From NCBI GenBank assembly GCA_903915655.1, contig CAIWTU010000083.1:91634-155633 (forward strand): a DNA stretch of 64,000 nt, given 5' to 3'. This DNA comes from an uncultured Geobacter sp. (GTDB lineage Bacteria > Desulfobacterota > Desulfuromonadia > Geobacterales > Geobacteraceae). Shown one piece after another: positions 36,133 to 44,457 of the stretch. The position numbers and the translations under genes are program-made. Position 1 is the first letter of the stretch. The number at the start of each line of letters is the position of its first letter. The notes under the pieces were generated by a model. That model was not told the origin of the DNA. It made no database searches and saw nothing but the letters and a program-made list of their open reading frames with translations.

Positions 36133-36921
36133 TCATGGAGGCGAGGGGTCACGCTTGAGGCATATACAGATCATACCGGCACCAAGCAATAACATCGGAA
36201 AACTCAATAATTGTCCCATGGAAAAAATCCCGAGCAGGTAACCTATCTGTGCATCGGGCTCCCTGGAAAATTCGACTATAAATCGAAATGCGCCGTACAA
36301 CGAGATAAAGGTCCAAAAAACTACCCCGACGGGAAGGTTTTTCTTTTTCTGCAGCAGCCAGAGGATGGTAAAAATCACCGGCCCTTCCAGTATCGCTTCA
36401 TATAGCTGCGACGGATGCCGCGGCATCTCCCCGCCCCCGGGGAACAGCATTCCCCACGACACGGATGTAGCCCTGCCGTACAGCTCTCCATTGATAAAAT
36501 TTCCTAACCTTCCAAGCCCCAGACCTATCGGAGCAACAGTAGCGCAAAGATCTGCCAGCTGGAAAAAAGCTATTTTTTTCTTCAAGGCAAAATAATAGCC
36601 GGTGATAATCGTTCCGAGAATGCCGCCATGAAAAGACATCCCACCTTCCCATACTGAAAAAACTTTGAGTGGATGGTCAATGTAATAGGAAATATTATAA
36701 AAGAGGATATATCCGATCCTCCCCCCCGCTATTACCCCAAGAGCCAGGTAAAAAATGAGATCGGCCAAATCATCTTTCGTCAGCGGCATATTTTTCCGCT
36801 TTGACCCTGCCAAAATCAGAAAATACGCGGCTATGAAGCTGAGGACATACATCATCCCGTACCAGCGGAACTCAAGGGGGCCCAAATGTAAAAAAACAGG
36901 ATCGATTTTGGGAAATTGCAT
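36133..36921 (-). CDS. lgt: Prolipoprotein diacylglyceryl transferase
   Basis: A 262-residue inner-membrane enzyme that attaches diacylglycerol to the lipobox cysteine of prolipoproteins. It shows the Lgt signature GRLGNFINGELYGR, the HGG region SFHGGILG, and RHPSQLYEA. Seven membrane segments are apparent. The ATG at 36921 has GAGG six bases upstream and is preferred to alternatives at 36933 (TTG) or 36927. This enzyme would process the many lipoproteins encoded in this window. A 268-base gap to the next gene upstream contains that gene's terminator. Confidence 0.95.
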   Translation of the reverse strand: MQFPKIDPVFLHLGPLEFRWYGMMYVLSFIAAYFLILAGSKRKNMPLTKDDLADLIFYLALGVIAGGRIGYILFYNISYYIDHPLKVFSVWEGGMSFHGGILGTIITGYYFALKKKIAFFQLADLCATVAPIGLGLGRLGNFINGELYGRATSVSWGMLFPGGGEMPRHPSQLYEAILEGPVIFTILWLLQKKKNLPVGVVFWTFISLYGAFRFIVEFSREPDAQIGYLLGIFSMGQLLSFPMLLLGAGMICICLKRDPSPP

Positions 36922-37071
36922 AAACATCCTCAAAGATAAATTTTCTCACAAATTAACAGTAAAAGCGGAGGTAGTCAATCCCCCGCCTCGACGTCCGGGA
37001 GGGCGCAGCTTGTTTATGTCGGGTATAAGTTCCACTTTGTCTTGTGGGAAAGTATCATTTTTGTAACGCCA

Positions 37072-37101
37072 TCCATAAAAGAAGCCCGAAAACTTTCGGG
37101 C
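37072..37101 (-). terminator. Rho-independent terminator after the DUF4124 gene
   Basis: GCCCGAAAACTTTCGGGC (37084-37101) is a perfect 8-bp stem hairpin. On the minus strand it is followed by TTCTTTTAT. It lies about 90 bases after the DUF4124 stop. Confidence 0.8.
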
Positions 37102-37189
37102 TCCTATTAACCAGAACTGTACCAGCCGGATTGACACAACCTTGGCAGATGGAAACCGGGATAGCGCTAATAATTGCCTCTGGTCGCCA

Positions 37190-37732
37190 TTACCTCAACT
37201 CAAACGGAACAGCTGCTCTGGAAGCTGCCTCATCCAGGTAATCTTTTCTCTTTTGAAGATTCGTCAGATTTGTCTCGAGTTCTTTTATCGAATATTGAAG
37301 GCCAAGATATTGCCCTCTTGGTAAATTGGCGGGGTCGGCAAGCTTGTTTCTCCTCACAGCTAACTCTTCCTGCACCCTCTTGGTTTCATCTTTTAATCTC
37401 CCGAACTCGGCTTTCCATTCATCTCCACTTTTACCGCCATAAGTAACCTTTTTTTCCTGTTTATCAGCCGGAACGATTTCATTATTGACTGTAACGGGTG
37501 TTGCCGTCTTATCCCCGATAATTTCATCCTTCCCGCTCGAAGCCTTTGAGCGGGTCTCTGTAACATCGCCGATAACTTGCACTTTTTTACGGTATTTTTT
37601 AGGCACCCTGGAATAATCTTCGGTAAAATTCAGGGTCCCACTGTCGTCGATCCATTTATAGGTTTCCGCTGTTACCTGCCCGGCAGCCAGCAATACAATT
37701 ACGAGAGCAAATAATAATCTGTGCATAGTCAC
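37190..37732 (-). CDS. Exported DUF4124 protein
   Basis: A 180-residue secreted or periplasmic protein: a signal peptide (LLFALVIVLLAAGQVTA), then the DUF4124 motif ETYKWIDDSGTLNFTEDYSRVPKKYR near residue 23, a Thr/Lys-rich linker, and a C-terminal coiled coil (ELAVRRNKLADP, LETNLTNLQKRKDYLD). DUF4124 is common in Geobacter envelope proteins, and no function is established. It reads toward lgt, with its own terminator between. Confidence 0.85.
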   Translation of the reverse strand: MTMHRLLFALVIVLLAAGQVTAETYKWIDDSGTLNFTEDYSRVPKKYRKKVQVIGDVTETRSKASSGKDEIIGDKTATPVTVNNEIVPADKQEKKVTYGGKSGDEWKAEFGRLKDETKRVQEELAVRRNKLADPANLPRGQYLGLQYSIKELETNLTNLQKRKDYLDEAASRAAVPFELR

Positions 37733-37794
37733 CCCATCGCCTCCCTGGTTTTTTTCTCCGAATTAATCGGAGTTTCAGCAATGCTCGTTTGAAT

Positions 37795-38139
37795 CTACCC
37801 GGGTGGCCAGTCAAAGCGGCGCCCCGCCAGGAGGTGAAAGTGCAGATGAAAAACCGACTGCCCCGCACCTTCGTTATTGTTGTTGACGATTCTGAATCCG
37901 GATCCGGCAAGGCCCTTTTCCCCTGCAATCCGGGCAGCAACCAGAAATATCCGGCCTAAAAGTTCCGCATCTTCGGCAGTCAGATCAACCGTATTCACAA
38001 TATGCTTTTTCGAAACCAGCAGCAGGTGCAGAGGCGCAACCGGAGCAATATCTTCTATTACCACGATAAGATCGTCCTCATAAATTTTTTTGGCCGGTAT
38101 CTTCCCCTCTACAATTTTACAGAAGAGGCAATTTTCCAT
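37795..38139 (-). CDS. HIT-family nucleotide-binding hydrolase (HINT-like)
   Basis: A 114-residue HIT protein. It begins with CLFCKIVEGKIPA (the zinc-binding CxxC form of HINT) and ends with the histidine triad HLHFHLLAG. These enzymes hydrolyse AMP-lysine-type and other nucleoside phosphoramidates. Length is normal. It is 10 bases after the tlyA stop on the same strand and likely co-transcribed with it. Confidence 0.95.
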   Translation of the reverse strand: MENCLFCKIVEGKIPAKKIYEDDLIVVIEDIAPVAPLHLLLVSKKHIVNTVDLTAEDAELLGRIFLVAARIAGEKGLAGSGFRIVNNNNEGAGQSVFHLHFHLLAGRRFDWPPG

Positions 38140-38149
38140 TTTCCCCCCT

Positions 38150-38974
38150 TTATGGCACCGCCGCCCTGTCCGTCTCGGGCGTGCTCTTTTTCAGGCAGAT
38201 GAGAAATTCACGATTCCCCTTGGGACCCAGAATTGGAGATTCGATTGTACCTTTCACTTCCAGTGACATGTTTTTAGCCAACAGCTGCACCGCATCAATA
38301 ACTTCCTGATGTTTTGAGGCATCACGCACCACACCACCCTTCCCCACATGACCCCGCCCTACCTCAAACTGAGGTTTTATCAAGGCAAGGATCACTCCAC
38401 CTTCCCTGATCAGCCGGACAATACTCGGAAGCACTTTGTCCAGAGATATAAAAGAAACATCAATAACCGCGATATCCGGGACCTCATCGAGTAAATCTGG
38501 CTGAAGGTAACGTATATTGGTTTTTTCCATATTGACCACACGTTCATCCTGGCGAAGTTTCCATGCAAGTTGTCCATAACCGACATCAACGGCAAAGACT
38601 TTGCGAGCGCCGCGCTGCAGGAGACAGTCGGTAAAACCACCCGTAGAAGCGCCGCTGTCCAGTGCAATGAGATCAGTTACGTCAACGCAGAATTCGTCGA
38701 GGGCTTTTTGCAGTTTCAAGCCGCCACGGCTTACAAACGGGATCGGATCGCCCTTCAGGCGAATTTCCGAGTCAAGAGGTACCCTCTCCCCTGCCTTGTC
38801 GACAGCATGATCGTTTACCACAACCTGCCCGGCCATGATAAGGGCGCGCCCCCGTTCTCTCGTCTCGACAATTCCCCGATCGAGAAGTATCTTGTCGAGT
38901 CTCTCCTTTTCCTTAAATTTTTTCAAAATATAGACTTCTCCGGTTATCCGGTCAGCATTGGCCGAATGTTTCAA
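38150..38974 (-). CDS. tlyA: TlyA family rRNA 2'-O-methyltransferase/hemolysin-like
   Basis: A 274-residue protein: N-terminal S4 RNA-binding domain (ERLDKILLDRGIVETRERGRALIMAGQVVVN), then an FtsJ-like methyltransferase fold with DSGASTGGFTDCLLQRGA as the SAM-binding motif, the K-D-K-E-type catalytic residues including IALIKPQFEVGR, and GNREFLICL. TlyA methylates 16S and 23S rRNA in mycobacteria. The first 15 residues before KKFKEKERLD may not all be translated. Confidence 0.93.
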   Translation of the reverse strand: MKHSANADRITGEVYILKKFKEKERLDKILLDRGIVETRERGRALIMAGQVVVNDHAVDKAGERVPLDSEIRLKGDPIPFVSRGGLKLQKALDEFCVDVTDLIALDSGASTGGFTDCLLQRGARKVFAVDVGYGQLAWKLRQDERVVNMEKTNIRYLQPDLLDEVPDIAVIDVSFISLDKVLPSIVRLIREGGVILALIKPQFEVGRGHVGKGGVVRDASKHQEVIDAVQLLAKNMSLEVKGTIESPILGPKGNREFLICLKKSTPETDRAAVP

Positions 38975-39075
38975 CTCTTTTCATGACAGAATATTATCAC
39001 ATATACGGACATTATTCATATACTGTTTAAAGGTTGTCATTGTCAATACCGGGAGGGGACCAAACCTATTTTTAC

Positions 39076-39104
39076 TTGCAATGATGGGTCGATAATGATA
39101 TATA
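39076..39104 (+). promoter_or_regulatory. Sigma-70-type promoter of tRNA-Leu
   Basis: TTGCAA (39076-39081) and TATATA (39099-39104) are 17 bases apart. The predicted start, near 39111, is 2 bases before the mature tRNA 5' end. Confidence 0.6.
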
Positions 39105-39112
39105 CCAGCTGT

Positions 39113-39199
39113 GCCGAAGTGGCGGAATTGGTAGACGCGCAAGATTCAGGTTCTTGTGGGGGATTCCTCGTGCTGGTTCGATTCCAGTCTTCGGCACCA
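39113..39199 (+). tRNA. tRNA-Leu (anticodon CAG)
   Basis: An 87-base class II tRNA with encoded CCA. The acceptor stem is GCCGAAG/CTTCGGC, the anticodon stem CAAGA/TCTTG with loop TTCAGGT gives anticodon CAG, a long variable arm follows (TGGGGGATTCCTCGT), and the T arm carries GGTTCGATTCC. The D arm GGCGGAATTGGTAGACGC is typical of tRNA-Leu. Confidence 0.97.
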
Positions 39200-39230
39200 T
39201 TTTTTTATCCATAGCAGTCCGTAACAACCC

Positions 39231-39263
39231 AAAACCCTTGAGAAATCAAGGGTTTTTTCTTTT
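39231..39263 (+). terminator. Rho-independent terminator after tRNA-Leu
   Basis: AAAACCCTTGA and TCAAGGGTTTT pair around a short loop and are followed by a T-rich tract, 32 bases after the tRNA. Confidence 0.88.
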
Positions 39264-39398
39264 CCATCGTCCGTGCTGGTCTACTCTGTTATAGTAAAAC
39301 CGGTTAAGTTGGAGGTTGTTCTGAAGGTTGTTGGAAACTAAGTAGAGTTCCCATATTACCTGTTACTAATCCATATTTTTGATCGTATTATCTGCACC

Positions 39399-40292
39399 AT
39401 GCCGAAAATTGCACGCATCATAGCCGTTGGTTATCCGCATCATATTACGCAACACGGCAACAATCGTGCTGTTCTCTTTTCCGATGACGAAGACCGGCAG
39501 ATCCATTTGAAATTGTTGTCACGATACTCAAATAAATATCAGATATCCATTTGGGCCTATTGTCTGATGGACAACCATATCCATCTTTTTGCAGTGCAGG
39601 AAACGGAAACAGCTTTCTCGCGAGGAATCGGACTTACCAACTTGATCTACACCCAGTACCTCAACCGCAAATTGAAGCAGTCAGGACGCATCTGGCAAAA
39701 CCGTTTTTTCTCTTGCGTAGTTGAAAATGATCACTATCTTTGGTCAGTGGCACGCTATATCGAGAGAAACCGATTGAAAGTAGAGTTGGCGGCAACTGCC
39801 GAGTTTGTTAGAGATGAAGATGAAGAAGGAGACAATGCAAACCACCGAGCCACCAGAACCGGACGACCATATGGAACGGATCAATTTATAGATCAGCTGG
39901 AATTTCTGTTGAATCAGCAATTAAGACCTGGAAAACCGGGGAGGCCACCAAAAACCGGGAAGTGTCCGCAGTTTATTAATTGTGCCTCACTTTTCGCTAC
40001 CAGACATTCGGCTTCGCCGGTTCAGCGCAGATACAGCGGCATCAGGGTAAAGCTGCCGTCCAGCCGGTCAGGCACATCCCGCAGCTTCTGCCACTTCCAT
40101 GAGGAGAGGCTCCAGATAAACGGCCGGCCGTTCACCTTGGGGGTACCGTACAACATCCAGAAACCGGTATTCGAAGCCGAGGTGTCCAAGACACCGGACA
40201 ACCCCATAAAGGAGCGGACCATGCTGGCGGAAGCGACTTTGGCGTCGATGGAGCCGTCTGGAATCTGTTTGGGATATGAGGTCTCGCCATAG
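39399..40292 (+). CDS. REP-associated tyrosine transposase (RAYT), with read-through tail
   Basis: A Y1/HUH transposase of the IS200-like RAYT group: N-terminal RIIAVGYPHHITQHGNNR, the HUH motif in YCLMDNHIHLFA, and the catalytic-tyrosine helix SVARYIERNRL. The family normally ends near GRPPKTGK.P (about residue 190, base 39975). Here the stop codon seen in the partial copy (42151-42153) is changed, so the frame continues for about 105 unrelated residues, running antisense over the 3' end of the phospholipase B-like gene. RAYTs move REP/REPIN elements; such a doublet lies at 42169-42260. Functional state is uncertain because of the tail. Confidence 0.85.
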   Translation: MPKIARIIAVGYPHHITQHGNNRAVLFSDDEDRQIHLKLLSRYSNKYQISIWAYCLMDNHIHLFAVQETETAFSRGIGLTNLIYTQYLNRKLKQSGRIWQNRFFSCVVENDHYLWSVARYIERNRLKVELAATAEFVRDEDEEGDNANHRATRTGRPYGTDQFIDQLEFLLNQQLRPGKPGRPPKTGKCPQFINCASLFATRHSASPVQRRYSGIRVKLPSSRSGTSRSFCHFHEERLQINGRPFTLGVPYNIQKPVFEAEVSKTPDNPIKERTMLAEATLASMEPSGICLGYEVSP

Positions 40293-41674
40293 CCCAGATC
40301 CCAGCGGCCGAACAGGGAGAGCGGGTTAGACGGGTCCGTGTAGGTGATGACCCCCTTGGCCCCCTCCAGATCGGTCACTCCGGGGAGCAACGCCTTGAAC
40401 TGCCGCCGTCTGGCAGGGCGATTGTCTGTGGATTGAAGATCGGCGGCGACCTGAGTTGAAGCAGGAAAGTTGATCCCCATCAGATAGTCAGGTGTAATCA
40501 TTTCGTGGTCATAGTCGGTGGAGCAGGAACCGCCATCAAGGGATGTTGCCGTAACATTGTAGTCCCCGCCGCTTGAACGGTAGTAGACAAAGCAGCGGTA
40601 GGACATCTCCACCAGGCCGGTCTGGTTGTTTTTGGCATCCACCAGCATGTACCCATTCAGATAGGTGCCAGTGTTGTCCAGGGAGATGGCTGCAAAGAAA
40701 TCGTCGATGGACGTGGAAAACTGTTCCGCCAGGGCCGCTCGCCAGAAAGTCCAGAGGCCATCCGGCTTGACCTTGGTATATGACATCCGGTGGGTGGTCT
40801 CGTTGAACATGATCCCCTTGTTGTTGTAACCGAAATCCGTGGCGGAGCCGACCAGGCCGGGATTTGAGGCATTTACGGTCAGCAGGTCGTTATTTACCGC
40901 CACCGTCTGGGTCATGGTCTGGGAGAGAAAACCCTGCCAGGTGTTATGGGTCAGGATTACCTCGGTACCGCTGCGTTTCAGAAAAGCGGAACATTTGTCC
41001 GGCTGGTCCTCAAGCCCCCCTCCTCCCGCAACAATCTCTTTTGAAGATGAGATGACGTCCATAAGGTCATTGTACGCATTGAGAAAGTAAACATCCATGA
41101 AAGTGAGGACGGCTGTCTCATAGCCGAGAGCGCGCTCAGCAGCATTAAAATAGTTGCTGTCCGGTAGCCATTCCCCTGAAAAATCAAGGGCAGCCGGCTG
41201 GCTGAGAGTAACGCCGTGGTAGATTCCCAGCATCCTGAACAGCAGCCGTTTCAAACGGTAAGCCGTTACAGCATCCGTGGCGGAATTATTCAGGTACTGG
41301 AGAAAGGAGGTGTAATTGCTGTTCAGAATGTCGGCAGCAGTGTAAAGTTCCGCCTGGGTCGGGCCATGCTGTTTGGGAAAACTGTGATTCGGGTCAAGCA
41401 GGTACGCATGATCCCAAGAGTTGTCCCGGGCCGAGCTGATGGTGCGTCCCTGCAGCTTGCCTTGCACGAACCCCGCCCGGTACTCCGCCTTCAGGTCATT
41501 GGTATCCTTGGATACCACTGTCACGTTGGCAATGTTGTTGATGGTTTCCATCACCCCGGAAGCAGCGGCATCCAGGGTATAGACCGTGCGGTTTGACGGG
41601 ATGCTGTCCCCGGAACAGGCAGCCAGCGTGACCGCAGCCAGTAAACAGATCATGACGGTACTCAGATGTCGCAT
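40022..41674 (-). CDS. Phospholipase B-like lipoprotein (PLBD family)
   Basis: A 550-residue lipoprotein: signal with lipobox TLAAC, then a fold resembling the phospholipase B-like family (PLBD1/2, Ntn-hydrolase type). Visible similarities are CSAFLKRSGTEVILTHNTW, matching the family's nucleophile Cys and H.TW region, SIDDFFAAISLDNTGTYLNGYMLVD, and a late GSIDAKVAS segment. Eukaryotic relatives are lysosomal amide or phospholipid hydrolases. The gene is flanked by a RAYT and a deleted RAYT copy and has a promoter also found in front of two other exported proteins. Its last 270 bases overlap the RAYT read-through frame on the other strand. Confidence 0.72.
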   Translation of the reverse strand: MRHLSTVMICLLAAVTLAACSGDSIPSNRTVYTLDAAASGVMETINNIANVTVVSKDTNDLKAEYRAGFVQGKLQGRTISSARDNSWDHAYLLDPNHSFPKQHGPTQAELYTAADILNSNYTSFLQYLNNSATDAVTAYRLKRLLFRMLGIYHGVTLSQPAALDFSGEWLPDSNYFNAAERALGYETAVLTFMDVYFLNAYNDLMDVISSSKEIVAGGGGLEDQPDKCSAFLKRSGTEVILTHNTWQGFLSQTMTQTVAVNNDLLTVNASNPGLVGSATDFGYNNKGIMFNETTHRMSYTKVKPDGLWTFWRAALAEQFSTSIDDFFAAISLDNTGTYLNGYMLVDAKNNQTGLVEMSYRCFVYYRSSGGDYNVTATSLDGGSCSTDYDHEMITPDYLMGINFPASTQVAADLQSTDNRPARRRQFKALLPGVTDLEGAKGVITYTDPSNPLSLFGRWDLGYGETSYPKQIPDGSIDAKVASASMVRSFMGLSGVLDTSASNTGFWMLYGTPKVNGRPFIWSLSSWKWQKLRDVPDRLDGSFTLMPLYLR

Positions 41675-41911
41675 ACGACCTCCCGCAGGTTACCTGCACT
41701 GCCGTGTAGTGGCACGAATTTAGGGCACCCGATCCGGTGCCCATTGTGTAAGCGGAATGACTCTAAACTCAATGCAAACGACTATGCCCGGAAAGAAGCT
41801 CGCCAAAGAGTTGAAACAGATCTCATAAGTACTTGATGCCACACTCAACGCACTATTCCGTAAATTCAGATTGGAACAGCAAAATAGCGGTAATGTCAAG
41901 AGATATTATCC
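41675..41911 (-). promoter_or_regulatory. Promoter and long structured leader of the PLB-like gene
   Basis: TTGACA (41894-41899 on the minus strand) and TCCAAT (41870-41875) are 18 bases apart. The GATA.TATC palindrome lies directly upstream of the -35. The roughly 190-base leader has a hairpin GGGCACC/GGTGCCC at 41723-41742 and a dyad GCAGGTTACCTGC near 41690, but not the GEMM aptamer that follows the same promoter at two other loci. Confidence 0.55.
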
Positions 41912-41926
41912 GAAAACTAGGGACTC

Positions 41927-42153
41927 TTTCCATATTTTCTGTTGTTAATCCATATTTTTGATCGTATTATCTGCACCATGCCGAGTTTGTAAGAGATGAA
42001 GATGAAGAAGCAGACAATGCAATCCGCCGAGCCACCAGAACCGGACGACCATATGGAACGGATCAATTTATAGATCAGCTGAAATTTCTGTTGAATCAGC
42101 AATTAAGACCTGGAAAACCGGGGAGACCACCAAAAACCGGGAAACGTCCCTAA
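41927..42153 (+). pseudogene. Internally deleted RAYT copy
   Basis: The upstream region and start of the RAYT at 39399 (from about 39347) recur here almost unchanged up to ATGCCGA (41978-41984). The sequence then jumps to the RAYT's 3' third, GTTTGT.AGAGATGAAGA. The junction is a TGCCGA shared by both ends of the missing roughly 400 bases, so deletion by short direct repeats is likely. The frame stops after four codons. The 3' end keeps the original stop TAA (42151-42153), which the longer copy has lost. Confidence 0.85.
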
Positions 42154-42165
42154 TTTACCAATAGC

Positions 42166-42277
42166 CTTACCACCCTTCGACAAGCTCAGGGGGGACAGAC
42201 TTTACTCCAACAACTGGTTGATATCCCGTTTGTGGTGAACTTATCGAACCATGAATGGGATACTTTTGCAAGAGGCT
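42166..42277. repeat. REP doublet next to the RAYT remnant, with a TIR-like end
   Basis: Two REP-like units lie in opposite orientation: ACCACCCTTCGACAAGCTC (42169-42187) and, inverted, GTGAACTTATCGAACCATG (42234-42252). This pairing is typical of REPINs mobilised by RAYT proteins. At 42264-42277 follows TTTTGCAAGAGGCT, identical to the right end of the inverted-repeat element at 61664-61791. Confidence 0.6.
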
Positions 42278-42290
42278 AATATGGAAGATA

Positions 42291-43622
42291 TTAAGTGGCT
42301 ATAGAAGCCTTGCCATTTCGCTGGCTAAACCAAAACAGAAAGGTGCCTATGGCAATCGTGATAAAAAAGAAGAGCAGTCCTGACGGATACTGCTTTATCG
42401 AAAAGATGACACTCCAGAGGGAAAAAGCGACAAACAGTAGCGGCGGCACAAACCGTAACGGCTTAAATGAAGAGCTCTCCCGGAAAATGATCGCCATGGA
42501 CCCCGCTACGGCCAGCATGGAAAAAATCGATATTGAAAAACCGATGTAATAAAGAATCTGTTCGAATGAGGATGTGAGCACAAAAAGGATTGCAACCCCG
42601 GACTGGAGGATGACGCCCAGCGGACAGTTCCCTCGACAGCTTTTCAGGGCAAGAAATGCGAACATCGGGATGTCTTTGCCTGTTGCCTGAACGACGCTTG
42701 AACCGGCTATAATCATGGATGAAATCGAAGACATCAGCACAACTACGATAATTCCGGCTATTATACCGCCACCTGAAGAACCGAAGATCCCGACTGCCGT
42801 AACATAACCGACCTCAGCGGAACTGTTGCGGATTACCTCGATATCGTTATATCTGAGATAGACAGCGTTAAGCAGCAGGTACAAAACCATAACAATCAAT
42901 GTGCCGAAAAGGAGTGCCAGCGGAACAACCTTGCGGGCATTCCTGACATCCCCGGCAATATAGGTTGCCGCATTCCAGCCCGAATATGCAAACGATATGA
43001 AGATAAGGGAAACGGCATGTTCAGGTTTAAATAGTGTGTCTAATGAAATTGGCCCTAAAACGGGCTGCGCAATTACCGGAGTTGCCATAAACCCGTAAAC
43101 GACAAGAAATAAGAGTAGAACGATCTTGAGAAGCGTGAACAGGTTATGCATGATAAAACCGCGGCGGGATCCGGAAAGCTGCGTACAGGCAACGGCAACA
43201 ATCAAAATGACGGCGGTCGTTTGCGTATCGATTGCCGGAAACAGTCGCTTCAGGTAGATACCGAAAGCAACTGCCGCAGCGGCGATGGGCGCCGAAAAAC
43301 CTGCGATCAAGGAGATCCATGCTGAGAGAAACCCGATGAGAGGGTGGTACATGCGGGAGAGATAATAATATTCCCCTCCGGACTCTGGCATATGGGCAGC
43401 CAGCCGCGCGTAGGAGAGGGCGCCACAAAGGGCGATAAGGCCACCTACACCCCAGAGCGCCAGCAATGTAGTCGCTGATTTGACATCGCGGGCAACCATC
43501 CCTGTTGTTGTAAAAATACCGGTGCCGATCATATCGGCGATGATAATAGAGATCGCTGTGAACAGCCCGATGGAACCCTTTACAGGTAGATCTGTTTCGT
43601 CAGTTCGAACTGAATTATTCAC
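42291..43622 (-). CDS. APC superfamily amino-acid permease
   Basis: A 443-residue transporter with twelve membrane segments. The first has the APC motif IIIADMIGTGIFTTTG, and YARLAAHMPESGGEYYYLSRMYHPLIGFLSAW matches the conserved second-third span region of amino-acid exchangers. The GTG at 43622 has TAAGG upstream and avoids overlap with the ABC ATPase gene; longer readings are unlikely. It is 10 bases after the ATPase stop, at the end of the importer series, but its relation to those genes is unknown. Confidence 0.88.
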   Translation of the reverse strand: MNNSVRTDETDLPVKGSIGLFTAISIIIADMIGTGIFTTTGMVARDVKSATTLLALWGVGGLIALCGALSYARLAAHMPESGGEYYYLSRMYHPLIGFLSAWISLIAGFSAPIAAAAVAFGIYLKRLFPAIDTQTTAVILIVAVACTQLSGSRRGFIMHNLFTLLKIVLLLFLVVYGFMATPVIAQPVLGPISLDTLFKPEHAVSLIFISFAYSGWNAATYIAGDVRNARKVVPLALLFGTLIVMVLYLLLNAVYLRYNDIEVIRNSSAEVGYVTAVGIFGSSGGGIIAGIIVVVLMSSISSMIIAGSSVVQATGKDIPMFAFLALKSCRGNCPLGVILQSGVAILFVLTSSFEQILYYIGFSISIFSMLAVAGSMAIIFRESSSFKPLRFVPPLLFVAFSLWSVIFSIKQYPSGLLFFFITIAIGTFLFWFSQRNGKASIAT

Positions 43623-43632
43623 TAAAAATACC

Positions 43633-44457
43633 TTATTTGTTGGCGGACAATGGTGCCGGCTCCGGATATTCGGTCGGGACATCGGCCACGTTCCTTGGAA
43701 CTACGACCCTCTCACCGGACAGGGTCCTGTCAAGCTTGACATTATCTCCGAGCGTATCGGCAAGATGACGGTCATCCATAATCTCACCGGTCGGTCCCGC
43801 AGCAACCACCCTCCCCTCCTTCAGCAACACCACGTCATCAGAATAATATAAAGCAAGGTTGGGATCGTGGAGGGTTATCAGAGCCGTTACGCCCCGCTCC
43901 TTGACGACCCTGCGCATGAGCCCCATCATCCGGTGTTGGTTTGAAAAATCAAGATGGGAGTTGGGCTCGTCGAGCAGCATGACCGGAGCATCCTGGTGCA
44001 GCGCCCGCGCCAGCATGATCAGCTGTTTCTGCCCGCCGGAGAGACAGTTGAAAGGCTTGTCAGCAAGTTCTGCCACACCCACGGCACGACAGACCGCAAC
44101 TGCCCTACTTTTCTCATCAGCACCAGGTGCAGCCCAGGGCTTGACCCTCGTTGCCCCGCCCATAAGGACCATCTCAAGGGAAGAGAACATGAAAGGAGAG
44201 TAATTCCCCTGAGGGACCAGGCTTATCAGCCCGGCAAGATCATTGCGCCTGAGAAGTGATATGTCTTTGCCTGAAACCGATATCTTTCCCTTTGAAGGTT
44301 TTAAGAATCCGTTTATACAGCGCATCAGGGTGGTCTTTCCCGACCCGTTCCTGCCGATAAGTGCACATATACGTCCGGATTCTATCTCCAGCCGTACAGC
44401 GTGAAGAACGGTCACATTGCCATATCCAGCGGTCAGCCCCTCAACCCGTACCGACAT
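43633..44457 (-). CDS. FecE-type ABC transporter ATPase (importer 1)
   Basis: A 274-residue type II importer ATPase: Walker A LIGRNGSGKTTLMRC, Q-loop LVPQGNYSPF, signature LSGGQKQLIMLARAL, Walker B MLLDEPNSHLDF and H-loop TLHDPNLAL. Type II importers carry metal-chelates, vitamin B12, or in the MolBCA case molybdate/tungstate. It overlaps the permease gene by 17 bases. The last 35 residues after the nucleotide-binding domain are an unusual extension. Confidence 0.93.
   Translation of the reverse strand: MSVRVEGLTAGYGNVTVLHAVRLEIESGRICALIGRNGSGKTTLMRCINGFLKPSKGKISVSGKDISLLRRNDLAGLISLVPQGNYSPFMFSSLEMVLMGGATRVKPWAAPGADEKSRAVAVCRAVGVAELADKPFNCLSGGQKQLIMLARALHQDAPVMLLDEPNSHLDFSNQHRMMGLMRRVVKERGVTALITLHDPNLALYYSDDVVLLKEGRVVAAGPTGEIMDDRHLADTLGDNVKLDRTLSGERVVVPRNVADVPTEYPEPAPLSANK

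Noticed and set aside
41675..41863. Third GEMM riboswitch before the PLB-like gene
   Set aside because: The promoter is shared with the two GEMM loci, but the GGGACG and AGCCGGGTTGCC core elements are missing.
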